A stretch of 64,000 bases of DNA from Euphorbia lathyris. Its lineage: Eukaryota; Streptophyta; Magnoliopsida; Malpighiales; Euphorbiaceae. Shown piece after piece: positions 1 to 9,786 of this stretch. Each line of letters opens with the position of its first letter. Within the stretch, counting starts at the first letter, position 1. A program made the position numbers and the translations under genes. Where the stretch lies: assembly GCF_963576675.1 (NCBI RefSeq), contig NC_088917.1, positions 77,548,610 through 77,612,609 of the forward strand, given 5' to 3'. Under the pieces are notes generated by a model. The model worked only from the letters and a program-made list of their open reading frames with translations, did not search any database and was not told the origin of the DNA.

Positions 1-534
1 AGATTCAACTTTTAACGTCTCAAGTTGCACCATACTTTTGGCTACTGATGATGTTATCAAATTCCTCAATTGATTGCATTCACGTACTGAAAGAGTTGTC
101 AGATTTTGGAAGGATGCAGGGGGAGATGCCAAATTAATCAAATTTCCACAGTAACTTACTACCAAGGTCTCTAAAGATTGAAATAAGGAGTCGTGTATTT
201 GAGAATTTTTCCGCCATATTTGCTTCAAATAATCAATGTTTAGTAGTCTTAAAACTCTTATCTTTGGCAGTGTAGTTGTAGCTTCTTCCACGTTACTGCT
301 GAGTCCGTCAAATTTAAAGAGCTCTTTAAGAGAAGAACTAAAGACCCCAAGTTCCACAATGTTCATTGATCTTGAAAGGAAATGAAGAAGTGAAACATGT
401 GATTTGGTTGTGGCAGAGTAATATCCCAACTGTAGATTTTTGACATTTGAAAAAAAGTTTATGGGCAATTCAGTTTGCAGTATTGCTGCGATGCACTTGA
501 TGTCTAATGTCAACACTTCCAAATTGGGAAATGC
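1..534 (-). CDS. NLR exon 6 (partial): LRR module running off the left edge
   Basis: 178 open codons from the acceptor ACAG (AG at 536-535) to base 1, no stop. The translation begins AFPNLEVLTLDIKCIAA and contains LPKIRVLRLLNIDYLKQIW, LETLVVSYCGNLINLAS and LTTLSVRECNQLRNLI, all typical of the C-terminal repeats of this NLR family. The frame is still open at the edge, so the gene is longer than the window shows. Confidence 0.8.
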
Positions 535-1393
535 CTGTAATACACAAAATTAACATTAAGTTAGTTTAAAATCCCTATCTTTTCAGATTAGTTATCATTC
601 CCTTATTCTCTTATTATTTTGGTAAAAGTAGAAATTTTAGAACATATACTTCAAATTGTGCTCCATACTAACCTTATGACTGAAATGAATATAATTGAGT
701 TCTTCCTTGCCTTCTCTATCTTCCCTTGTCAATCTTGAAATGAATGACTTGATACTTGGACAATCTATTATGCTAATCTCCTTCAATGATGGACATTCCA
801 AAACACCACTTCCTGAATAAATAGTTGAAAACTTTGGCAAACAATCAACAACTATAGATTCCAGTGACCCAAATATCACTTGTGCTGTATCCTCTGCGTC
901 TTCTTCCTTTATAATTGTTTCCATCATCTCACAATCTTTCACTTCTATCCTTTGGAGTTGAAAGAGGCATGAAGCCATAGACCAAGTAAATGCATATTCC
1001 AACCTGCTACAGTTGTCTATTTTCAGCACTTTCAGTTTGCTGAAGCCCAAAATACCCGCAGAAGCCTTGTTGCATATTTGGGTCAACAGGGGTAGATTAA
1101 GCAACTTCAGTTCATTTAGTTGTGGCAGCAGCCAAGCATGTCCATCTTCAGCAGAAAGTCCTTCCAAGTCAAAAACTACTTGTACTGTGTCGCAATCTCT
1201 TATAGTAATCTTTCTCAACTTGTTCAAGAACTGCATCTGGTTGGCTAATATAGCTTTTGAGCAAAATGCATCTTTCACCACTTCTAGAGATTCTATATTT
1301 TGGAAGAGTCTCCCTTCTTCAACTTGTTCACCAACCTTTAAATCACAAAGAAATTGCAATATATTTTTTTAGATATATTAAGAATTACTCAAA

Positions 1394-1424
<31 letters not shown>

Positions 1425-4400
1425 GACAAATTAATAATTAATCAAGAGCAATAAGAATATATAAAGTGGTGTTACCCATTCTCTTAATTGAGATGCTATG
1501 GTGGCATTAAGATTTCCTTCCCATTGTTGTTGATCTTCAAATAGAATTCCCCGTAGTTTTGGTGTGCTTAAGACTCCGCCACAGAAAATCTTCATTCTAC
1601 GGCAATGCGTCACAGTTACTTGTTCTAACAGTGGGAAATCAAAGGTGTGGTTGTTAGAGCAAAAACTGTTGAATTTTGGTAAACCATGGAGTTCCAAACG
1701 CTTCAGCTTATTGAAAATAATCACATGATGCTCTGTGTCATCTCCATCCTTTGTAACAATTTCTTCAATCCTTTCGCAACCTACAACTTTCATTTCGATG
1801 AGCTGCACCATAGTTTTGAGTGTTGATGTTGTTACCAAGTTTGTCATCTTTGTACACGATTGCACACAGAGAGTTGTTAGATTTTGGAAAGAAGCTGATG
1901 AGGATGGTGCTATATTCATCAGATTATAACAACCCCAAACATTCAGAGTGTGAAGATGTTGAAGAATATGATTCAGTTGGCAGTCTTTCTTTCTTATTAT
2001 GTGTTTCAATTTCGTTACATAGCTTAACTGCAAGTGCTTTAGACTTAGATGATGAAGTCGTTCCTCTCCACTTGGTCTTTTATCAAGAGCATCATCTAAT
2101 TCAAAGAATATATCTTCCAAAGAACACCCATTGAAGACGAGCATTTCCAAAGATTTGAGCTGTCTAACTAAACCAAATACTATAGGAATAGATGGTACCT
2201 CTTTTAAAGAATGCAGAGTAACTTTTTTCAGTTTGGAACAGCACTCACCACTCTGCTGTATTGCTTTAAAACCTTGGTCATCTACTGTCAATTCCTCCAA
2301 GTTAGGAATAAACTGAGATAAAACCAAGTTTAAGTTAGAGAGAGGGAACTAAGTAATTGATTTTTACAAAACGTGTGTGCTCTATATTGTATTTTTTTTT
2401 AAATAGTGTAATGTGAATCCTATAAGTATTAAACATTAAATTTGAAAATAAAACAAGTGAGAAGTGAGAAGTTTGTTTCCTACCTTTTCGACAGAGATAT
2501 TAGAACCTTCCACTACCAAACTTTTCAACTTTGGACACTCGAAAGTATGGGGTCCTTCATACAAGCTCCTCATTTTCTTCAAATGTGAAAGTTTCAGCAT
2601 TGTTAATTCAGGAAACTGAAGGGAAGGATCAGAACTTTCATCTTTTTCCTTTGCAATAATTATTTCCATATTATTGCAATAACATATTTCCAGCTGTTGA
2701 AGTTGGAGAAGATCACAAGCAATAGATGCTGGAAATACATATTTCAGTTGCTTACAGGATTCAACATAAACAGATTGCAGATTTGCAAAAGTGAAAGCTC
2801 GACATGGATCCTTACTCCATATATGCTTCAATGAGGGTAGTTTCGATATCTGCAAATCTCGTAGAGAAAATGCTTGTACATTATTTATTTCTTTAAAATC
2901 GACCCCTTGATATTCATATATCTCTTCAACTACATCACAATCAGATACGTGAAGTGCCTCTAATCTCTGGAATCTTCTACATGCATTGGATGAGAAAACA
3001 AGTAAAAGCTTTGAGCAATGTTCAATGTTCAATGATCTTAACTTAGAAAATGAATCATGATCAGCTGTGAATTTCTCGTCCCATATATATTTGAACTTCA
3101 TGTGACTGACTTCCATTGTCTCCAGGTTGGAGAAAGTGACCTGCAATACATGTATTAGACCAACTCTCAGATAAGCTTCTTTTCTAAGCAAAAATAATTT
3201 ATCCCTTTCATTTTGTTTGCTTCCCAAATAAGAGATTAGATGAAAATAGAATTCAATTTACTATTACAAGTGAATTATGAATGTCGAATCAATGTTATAC
3301 GCCGTGACCATGACAGGTGTTAAAGGAAGAAATAACCAAATAATTGTGTAGAAAAGAAGAGAAGCAAAATATCACCATTTCATTGAAGAGGTATTCTTCA
3401 TCAAACTCATTGCTTGAAAATTTGGACACAAAATTCTTCATTGCATTGCATCTTCCTAAACTGAATTCTCTGAGCAATGGAAATTCAATTGAATAACCAC
3501 CACCGAATCTTTTCACATTTGGAAGATTTTCAAGTCGAAGATAGTCAAGTTTAGGAAACACAATTGTATTGATGCTCTCTTCTTCTATCTCTTCACCTTT
3601 CCTACTCTGAATTATCTCTACCAACTCAGAACTCTCTATCACAAGCTTTTTGAGTTGCATAAGGCACTTCACCATTGAAGCTGTAAATACATGTTTCAAA
3701 CTCTTGCAATTATACAACTCTAAGCTTGTTAAATTAGGGATAGAAACCTGCACATCAAATATTGTCTTTATTTAGTCTAATTGTATCATTGACTCTAACA
3801 AAAGAACTAAAGAGTTGATGGAAACAAAAACTTAGGGACTATATAATTATTTCTAAATACACAAAACTGACTAATGTAATATCATAGTTGTTAAAGGCGC
3901 AAGGTGCGCTAAGGCGCCAAGGGATCCTGGAGGCTAGGCTCAAGGCGAGGCGCATAAAATAAAATAAAAATATATATACTCTTTTACTAGTTAAGCATAA
4001 ACCAAAAAAACACACTTCTAACCACACAAACAAAACAAAACTCATAAAAATATAATACTACATCATAAATGTCAAAAACACCAAATTAAGTTCATACTTC
4101 ATAGAGACACTAACATATACTTAACGTCTTAACCTAAAATACCTAACCATAACTAATGCTACTAAATTAATAACCATTCATTGTCAATCAAAAAGAACAT
4201 ACAACAAAAACTAATAATCATCATCATCAAGATCAACACAATGTTTCTTCTTGACTCTGTGTTTGTAGAAGTTTTTTTTTTTCCTACAGAGCCTTGTTTT
4301 CTAGGTTCAAGGCTCAATACCAGGAGCCTTGACTGAGGCGCGCCTTTAACAACTATGTGTAATATATAAAAGCATAGGGGCCACTCAATTGTTTATACAA

Positions 4401-7196
4401 CCAAAAAGAAAAAAGAAATCAAACGTCAAATTTGACTAAAAAAGGAGTGCATACCATTTCAACATAAAGGAGTTCCCTTGGTGCAGTTCCCTCTTCTGTT
4501 TTGCAAAAGCCTGTGAGATTTGGTAGATAATTCAGCTTCAAGGAACTCAATTGAATGAACTCAATCACTTTAATGTTGTAATGCTCTTCTTCGCTTCCTT
4601 CGCCAACTATAGCTTCCATGTTTTCACAAGATTCAACGTCCATTTCTCGAAGCTTTCGTAAACATTTGGCAGATGAAAACGAGAAGAGCAGCTTCATTTT
4701 ATCACAATTACTGATTTTTAAAATTTGTAGTTCTCCAAAGGACCCCATCTCAAGTTGACAGTAACAGATCTTCTCCAAGCTCACTAAATAATTCAGATGC
4801 AACGACTCTAAGATGGGAAAGGCATGACAAGAAGCCCGCATTGTCGACTTGATCAGATGTTGAATACTAGAATCATTTTGAACATGTAGATGTTTTAATT
4901 GCAGAAAGCCTTCTCGATCTATATCATACAGTACACTATCAATTTCCCTAGCTGCAGATAAATATAGATCTTCAGCACCTCTCAACAACACTTCAATCCC
5001 ACCCTCCAAATGAACACCTGCATCTAGCTTTAGCTTTAGCGTCCTCGGCCTTTTATTGTTCTCTACCCAATCATCCCATTCATCGCCTACGGATATTTTA
5101 TAACTTCTCAACCCATGAAAGAACCTGCAGCCTTGTGGTATCAACTTAGCATTTACAATTTGAATTTCTAAAGTTGAAAGGTGAGACAAACTCTCTAACT
5201 CAACAAGTCTCACATTACCTTTGGCATTCCATTGAACAAAACTATTAAGCATGTATAGTTCTTCTAATGAGCACAGTTTTGATAACACACCTTCAGGAAT
5301 TACTTGGAGATTGGAGCAATTTCTTAAGTCTAATAGCTTCAGTCGAGTCAATGCCTCTATTTCTCTAGGCAATTCAACAAGCTTCGAGTCTGCAAAACTA
5401 AGAAACTCTAATTGCTTCAACTCTCCAATGTTAGCTACATTATCCAACCGGCACCTATGCAAACACAATGTCTGAAGGTTTGTAAGTAAACCAATCGAGG
5501 AGGGCAAAGACAGAAGACGCATGCCAGTAAAATCAACAACCTTCAGTTTCCCGATCCCTCTAAAAAATGAATCGGGGATTTCGAGACAAAGATCTTCTGT
5601 GAAAAGTAAAAACAATTCTACCTCTTGACAATCTAGGCCTATAGGAAGCTCATGGAGATCACAGTATGGAAGAGAGATTCTGGTGCAATTCTTGTTTGGC
5701 CAATCCCTGAATCCAACCCCATTTATTCCAATATATGCATGTTGCACTCTAGATGCAATTGAGAGAGCAGTATCACGAACAACGTCATGTATTTTCACAC
5801 ATCCATCAATGTCGCCATCCAGCAATAAACTCTTAGCTTTGAGTTTTTCGATCAAGGTTAACACTTTCTCCCTTGCAGCTTCAATGTTACGAATGTGTTT
5901 AAATCAACCCACACCGATAGTGTGAGTCAACAAGTGCTGGATTCGAATATTGGACTGCCCAAATAGAGCACAAAGCAAGAAAAATGACTTTGCTTCCTTT
6001 CCGGGTAGATTCTCATAGCTTGATTCAAGGACTCTGTATACTCTTTCGTATATTTCTTCATCGCCAAAGGTAGACAGCTGATTTAGCTTATCATTCCATA
6101 CATAAGATTCTTGGTTCTGCAATTCCGTGGCAACTAGTTGAATCAAAAGGGGCAACCCTGCACATTTTTTTGCAACTTCAATTGCTATGGCATGCAATTT
6201 GGGATCTTTAGCATCAGCTACAGATATTTCGAACAACCTCCATGTCTCATCTTCTCCTAGAACTTCAAGTGAGAATAGTTTTTGTGCTCGCATCTCACTA
6301 GATAATAGATATTTGTTCCTTGAGGTAAGCATTATTTTGCAGCCCTTAAATAAATCCCCAAAAGGAATTCCTACAGCATACAAATCAAGCTTTTGCCAGA
6401 GATCATCAAGAATAATGAGTACTTTGGAGTTCTCCAACCTTTTATAAAGTTGACTTGCTCTCCCCGGGAGTTCCTCAACATCAAATGTCAGGCCCAAGAA
6501 ATCAGCAATCTCTGCCTGAATCCTTCTCAATTCTAGTGTCTGAGAAACAGTAACCACTACCACAGTCTCAAACAGCTTCTCTTCTACTGCTTTTGCTTGG
6601 ACCTCCTTGGCTAGCGTGGTTTTACCAACGCCACCCATACCATAGACCCCTATCATATTCAGATTAGGATCTCTCAGAGCATCCATAATTTGGTTGAGTA
6701 TCAAGACCCTTGAAGGCAAGGCTTCGCGGCTGTACACAGAAGGCTCGACTATCTGTTTGAGAGGGGACTGGAAGGAAATTGAATCTAGTCCTTGTTCATT
6801 TCGAAGCTTATCAATTGCTGAAGCTTTCTTTTCAGCATTTTTACTCAGCTGATAGCGAAACTTCAAGTTGGGACATAATCCAACAAAGCACTTGTTCTTG
6901 GCTTCTTCTTTCTGCTGGAGAAGTTTCTCTGCCTCTTCGATGTCTTTATCTGCAGTGCCCAGCCACTTGGTCACATTGGGATAGATCTTTTCGCCGTTTC
7001 TAGTAACATCATCAACGGACTGCTGCAACCTGACTTGCTTGTTCTTCAACTGCTCAACCTCATCCTGAAGAGTCTGGACTTTGCTGTTGCACTTGAAAGC
7101 GTAGCCAATGTGTCGTGTGATAGGCGTAACAATGTATTGTTTGATGGGATCTGTGATTAACTCCATAAAAATTGGAAGAATGAACTCCAGAACCAT
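1..7196 (-). CDS. CC-NBS-LRR disease resistance gene (At4g27190/RPS5-like), partial at 3' end, with one in-frame stop
   Basis: Intracellular immune receptor of the CNL class. Members bind ATP/ADP through NB-ARC and sense pathogen effectors, directly or through guarded proteins. The predicted exons on the minus strand are 7196-4455, 3747-3376, 3140-2484, 2312-1476, 1335-673 and 534-1 (continuing past the window edge). Every exon is a multiple of three and every junction is phase 0 with GT-AG borders, giving at least 1935 codons. I chose the ATG at 7196 because CNL proteins of this family begin with a short hydrophobic MVLEF-like stretch; an in-frame ATG at 7274 would add 26 hydrophobic residues. 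Oddity: an in-frame TGA at 5904-5906 lies between NB-ARC and the MHD-like motif, so the conceptual product is either a 430-residue CC-NB-ARC protein or a pseudogene product. The first intron carries a hAT-type MITE. The family call is firm; whether the gene works is open. Confidence 0.88.
673..1335 (-). CDS. NLR exon 5: LRR module
   Basis: 221 codons, phase 0, between acceptor AAAG (AG at 1337-1336) and donor GTTAGT (from 672). It begins VGEQVEEGRLFQNIESLEVV and carries LRR strands LRKITIRDCDTVQVVFDLEG, LNELKLLNLPLLTQI and LQRIEVKDCEMMETII, ending ...FSHK. The intron before it contains a run of 28 A residues on the plus strand (1397-1424). Confidence 0.82.
1397..1424. repeat. poly(A) run of 28 in NLR intron 4
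   Basis: Uninterrupted A run on the plus strand inside the intron between exons 4 and 5. No retroelement sequence is visible on either side, so it reads as a homopolymer tract rather than an insertion tail. Its length is likely to vary between individuals. Confidence 0.9.
1476..2312 (-). CDS. NLR exon 4: LRR module
   Basis: 279 codons, phase 0, between acceptor CTCAG (2315-2313) and donor GTAAC (from 1475). It begins FIPNLEELTVDDQGFKAI and holds LRRs including LTTLCVQSCTKMTNLVT and LKRLELHGLPKFNSF, ending ...SQLREW. Exons 4 and 6 share the unit PxSSASFQNLTTLxVxxC and the LRNLITSS/MTNLVTTS type strand, which suggests duplication of modules. Confidence 0.82.
2484..3140 (-). CDS. NLR exon 3: LRR module
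   Basis: 219 codons, phase 0, between acceptor TTGCAG (ending 3141) and donor GTAGG (2483). It begins VTFSNLETMEVSHMKFKYIW and contains two of the paired LRR/cysteine units (LQISKLPSLKHIW, then LQSVYVESCKQLKYVFPAS). The last codons are ...NISVEK before the donor. Sequence past the donor in the same frame is intron. Confidence 0.82.
3376..3747 (-). CDS. NLR exon 2: LRR module
   Basis: 124 codons, phase 0 at both ends, between acceptor CAG (3750-3748) and donor GT (3375-3374). It begins VSIPNLTSLELYNCKSL and carries the KHVFTASMVKCL...L type of C-terminal LRR found in this CNL family, ending ...DEEYLFNEM. The intron before it (4454-3748, 707 bases) holds a MITE. Confidence 0.82.
3883..4357. 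mobile_element. hAT-type MITE inside the first NLR intron
   Basis: 475 bp. Perfect 18-bp terminal inverted repeats: catagttgttaaaggcgc at 3883-3900 and its reverse complement at 4340-4357. Direct 8-bp duplication tgtaatat lies immediately outside both ends (3875-3882 and 4358-4365), the size expected for hAT transposases. The inside is AT-rich without a transposase. The short translation seen across its left half is not a gene. Confidence 0.9.
4455..5903 (-). CDS. NLR exon 1, 3' part: MHD-like motif and leucine-rich repeats
   Basis: Same frame as the NB-ARC part, directly after the TGA. It opens with FKHIRNIEAAREKV, then the winged-helix end with the MHD variant VKIHDVVRD (IHD instead of MHD, codons near 5790), then a series of LRRs with LxxLxxLxL cores (for example LPSSIGLLTNLQTL and LPREIEALTRLKLLDL). 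Past the TGA the frame has no further stop or frameshift over about 1.4 kb, so the lesion is either recent or tolerated. The exon ends at a GT donor (4454-4453) after VEM; the plain reading frame would run on only to 4419. Confidence 0.88.
5904..7196 (-). CDS. NLR exon 1, 5' part: coiled coil and NB-ARC domain, ending at in-frame TGA
   Basis: Codes for 430 residues from the chosen Met. The N-terminal ~150 residues are charged and heptad-like, as in CC domains of the RPS2/RPS5 group. The NB-ARC motifs follow in order: P-loop GMGGVGKTT (Lys near residue 192, codon 6621-6623), kinase-2 KVLIILDDLW, RNBS-B GCKIMLTSRN, GLPL-type CAGLPLLI and RNBS-D-like FFLLCALFG. The ATP-binding Lys and the kinase-2 Asp pair are present, so the nucleotide-binding site looks intact. 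The frame stops at TGA 5904-5906 within ...TIGVG(stop)FKHI, where relatives typically carry GLGLFK; this fits a TTA or TTG Leu codon changed by one base. A shortened CC-NB-ARC protein of this kind could still be made. Confidence 0.9.
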   Translation of the reverse strand: MVLEFILPIFMELITDPIKQYIVTPITRHIGYAFKCNSKVQTLQDEVEQLKNKQVRLQQSVDDVTRNGEKIYPNVTKWLGTADKDIEEAEKLLQQKEEAKNKCFVGLCPNLKFRYQLSKNAEKKASAIDKLRNEQGLDSISFQSPLKQIVEPSVYSREALPSRVLILNQIMDALRDPNLNMIGVYGMGGVGKTTLAKEVQAKAVEEKLFETVVVVTVSQTLELRRIQAEIADFLGLTFDVEELPGRASQLYKRLENSKVLIILDDLWQKLDLYAVGIPFGDLFKGCKIMLTSRNKYLLSSEMRAQKLFSLEVLGEDETWRLFEISVADAKDPKLHAIAIEVAKKCAGLPLLIQLVATELQNQESYVWNDKLNQLSTFGDEEIYERVYRVLESSYENLPGKEAKSFFLLCALFGQSNIRIQHLLTHTIGVG

Positions 7197-7560
7197 TTTG
7201 AATGGGATAGTAACAAATGAGAAAGTGAAGATAGTTAAAAAGGAAGGGAGTAGTTGAACTGAAAGAGAATACAAAATAGATTAATGGGAAAGGATGAACT
7301 GAGGAAAAGTAGATGATATGGAAGATAGAAAGGAAGAAAGTAGTAGAAATAGAAAAGACAAGCAAAAGATCAAACAGAATGAATGTGAAGAGTGAGTAAC
7401 AAATGGTAATGGACACAGAAAGAACAGTTTTTTACTGAAACCAGCATGTTAACTAATTAAATGGATAACCAGCATTCCAATACTTGTGATTAAAATTAAT
7501 TATGGGGATTAGTGACTAATGAAAAAGAAATAAAAGTTGACCTGCATTCCGATAGTTAGT
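7197..7560 (-). promoter_or_regulatory. 5' flank of the NLR gene
   Basis: Upstream DNA and probable 5' UTR of the resistance gene. It is purine-rich on the plus strand (pyrimidine-rich on the coding strand), common in plant 5' leaders. No single TATA element stands out enough to name. Two long frames here only reflect the biased composition. Confidence 0.35.
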
Positions 7561-8069
7561 GGTTAATGACTCAGCTTTCATTGGATTTCTCATACTAATT
7601 TATATTCAAATTCATTGGCTCTTTTCATCCACCTCGAAGCTTTCAATTAAAAAAAAATCAGCAATATCTCCTTTTATGTTCACACACAGCCACACCCATC
7701 AAACTAGGTATGTTTTTTACAATTACACGATTAAGGCAGCACATGCAATTGTCAATTGCCAATGTAAAAAACCCATGCTTTTGCTCATATCAAGACACGC
7801 ATGTGATCTCTGTTTAATAGCATGCATGAAACAATATATAATTATTGAAATATAAAAAGACATAATATTGTATACCAAAAAATATATATACACATACATA
7901 AGATAAACTATTTTTGGTAGAAAAAAATTATAAATTGATTTTTGTCATATACGATATGATATTAAATTGTAACTAAATTTATAGGAAATATAATAGAAAC
8001 TACACAATCAATATCTTAGAACCAAAATTGATTTTGACCAAGTTTAAGTAATATCTAAGAAAACCTTTC
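7561..8069. other. AT-rich spacer between NLR and LINE
   Basis: No coding similarity recognised on either strand. AT-rich sequence with short A and T runs; it ends at the poly(T) that marks the 3' tail of the minus-strand LINE. Confidence 0.6.
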
Positions 8070-8165
8070 CTTTTTTTTTTTTTTGATAATCAAATACTTG
8101 CATTAAACCATCAGTCCATTACATTCAGAATAGAAAGGAAAAACAGAATGTGGGACATTTTCAAC

Positions 8166-9608
8166 CTAGATTTCCATTTGAGTTAAAGACATTGCCCAGG
8201 AAGCTAATTGGTGAGCCGCAGCATTTGCCAGGCGTCTTTCATGCACACATGAGAAAGCTTGAAAATTATTAGCCACTTCAACAATGTCTTCAACTATAGC
8301 TCCCATCCAGTTCGTAGGGATCTTCTTGTTGGATATCATCTGTATTACCTCCAGACAGTCAGAAGCGAGAATCGCAGACCTGAAACCTGCTTCCAGGCAT
8401 TGCTTGAGGCTAAAAAGGATGGCTTGGAGCTCTCCGTGAGTGACAGACCAAACTGAAACCAACGGACATCCTCCCGACCTCAGCACAGAGCCCTTGTGAT
8501 CCCGGATTAGGAACCCCAATGCACCATTCCTGGTGTTTGGTGAAACAGCTGCATCGCAGTTAACTTTGATGAAATTTTCTGCTGGGGAAGACCATTTTAG
8601 CTCGTTTGCCTGCACCGAAGTCCTTGGTTCTTCGCCAAATGATATCTTCCTTTTTTTGTATGTCAACATCTCCTGGGCAATTTGTGCAGCCCATTCTGCA
8701 GCTCTAACACAACCCATTTTCTTTTCTCCATGGACAGTCTTGTTTCGTTCTGTCCAGAGTATCCAAATGAAGATACAGACAGTTTGAACCTCAGCTTGTG
8801 TGACTCTGCTCACAACTTCAGTTAGCCATTCTAGTACTGAACTGCCCCCCATCTTATACACTTTCTGTGTCAGGCCTGCAAGTTTCCAGTACTCTTTTGC
8901 CCAGTAGCAATCACGGAAGATGTGAAGTAGACTTTCCTCGTGAACTCCACAAGAACTGCATTGTGATAAAATCTCCAACCCTCTCTGTTTGAGTCTCTCA
9001 TAGCAAGGAAGTATCCCTTTAATGGCACACCAGACGGTATGGATAATTTTAGGCGGGACTCTAGTTTGCCATATTATTTTCCAAATGAGGTTTGGGGATG
9101 AGGTTGTCGCGTGGTTATTGTAGCTAGCATTCAGTGTTTGTGCAATCCAGTATCCTGTTTTAACCGAGTAGATGCCTGATTTTGTGTGCATCCAAAAGAT
9201 TGTATCCTTGCTTCTTCTTTGGTTTAGGGGTATGCTAAGGATCGCCTCAGCTTCATCTTGCGAGAAACAGAACCGTATTAGATCCTCCTTCCACAAACAC
9301 CTTTCCTGGTTGATTAAACAGGAGACCCATCTAGTTGGAGGCGTATTGACGAGTGTAAGAGGTCGATTGCATGGTATTCCTGGAATCCATCTGTGTTGGC
9401 TAATGTCGATGTTTTGGCCATTTCCAACCCTCCAACACCCACCTTCCTCAATTACCTTCCTGGCTTGTAAAAGGCTGCGCCACATAAAACTGGGGTTGTA
9501 ACCGCATTTTGCCTTAAGAATATCAGTTTGTGGAAAGTATTTATGCTTGAATAGTTGAGCACATAAGGAGTCTGCCTGTGTTAGCATCCTCCAAACTTGT
9601 TTCGTCAA
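8166..9608 (-). pseudogene. LINE ORF2 C-terminus: zinc-binding RT domain and RNase H-like domain
   Basis: 480 codons without a break. The N-terminal part TKQVWRMLTQADSLCAQLFKHKYF is the conserved post-RT region. A zf-RVT-type region follows (WQTRVPPKIIHTVWCAIKGILPCYERLKQRG...CSSCGVHEESLLHIFRDC). The C-terminal ~130 residues are RNase H-like (VNCDAAVSPNTRNGALGFLIRDHKG, ...THGELQAILFSL, ASDCLEVIQ), with the Asp/Glu/Asp residues in place. It ends at TAG or equivalent about 80 bases before the poly(A) tail. Confidence 0.88.
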
Positions 9609-9786
9609 AAGGGTTGAATGAATATATATCCCGAAAACCTAGGCCCCCCTCACCCTTTGTGCGACACAGCTTCTCCCATTTCAACCAATGAATCTTACTC
9701 TTGTCTGTATCTTGATTCCACCAGAAGCGAGCGATTACTTGTTGATATTCATCACAAAAGGATTTGGGTAACAAGAAGCAGCTCAT
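9541..9786 (-). pseudogene. LINE ORF2, post-RT connector segment
   Basis: Continuation of ORF2 in another frame: MSCFLLPKSFCDEYQQVIARFWW and WEKLCRTKGEGGLGFRDIYSFN are the conserved connector of plant LINE ORF2. The frame is lost again near 9615 inside FNP/TLLTKQVW, probably through a small deletion. Confidence 0.8.

Noticed and set aside
5683..5925. Plus-strand frame over the NLR stop region
   Set aside because: Shadow of the NLR minus-strand frame.
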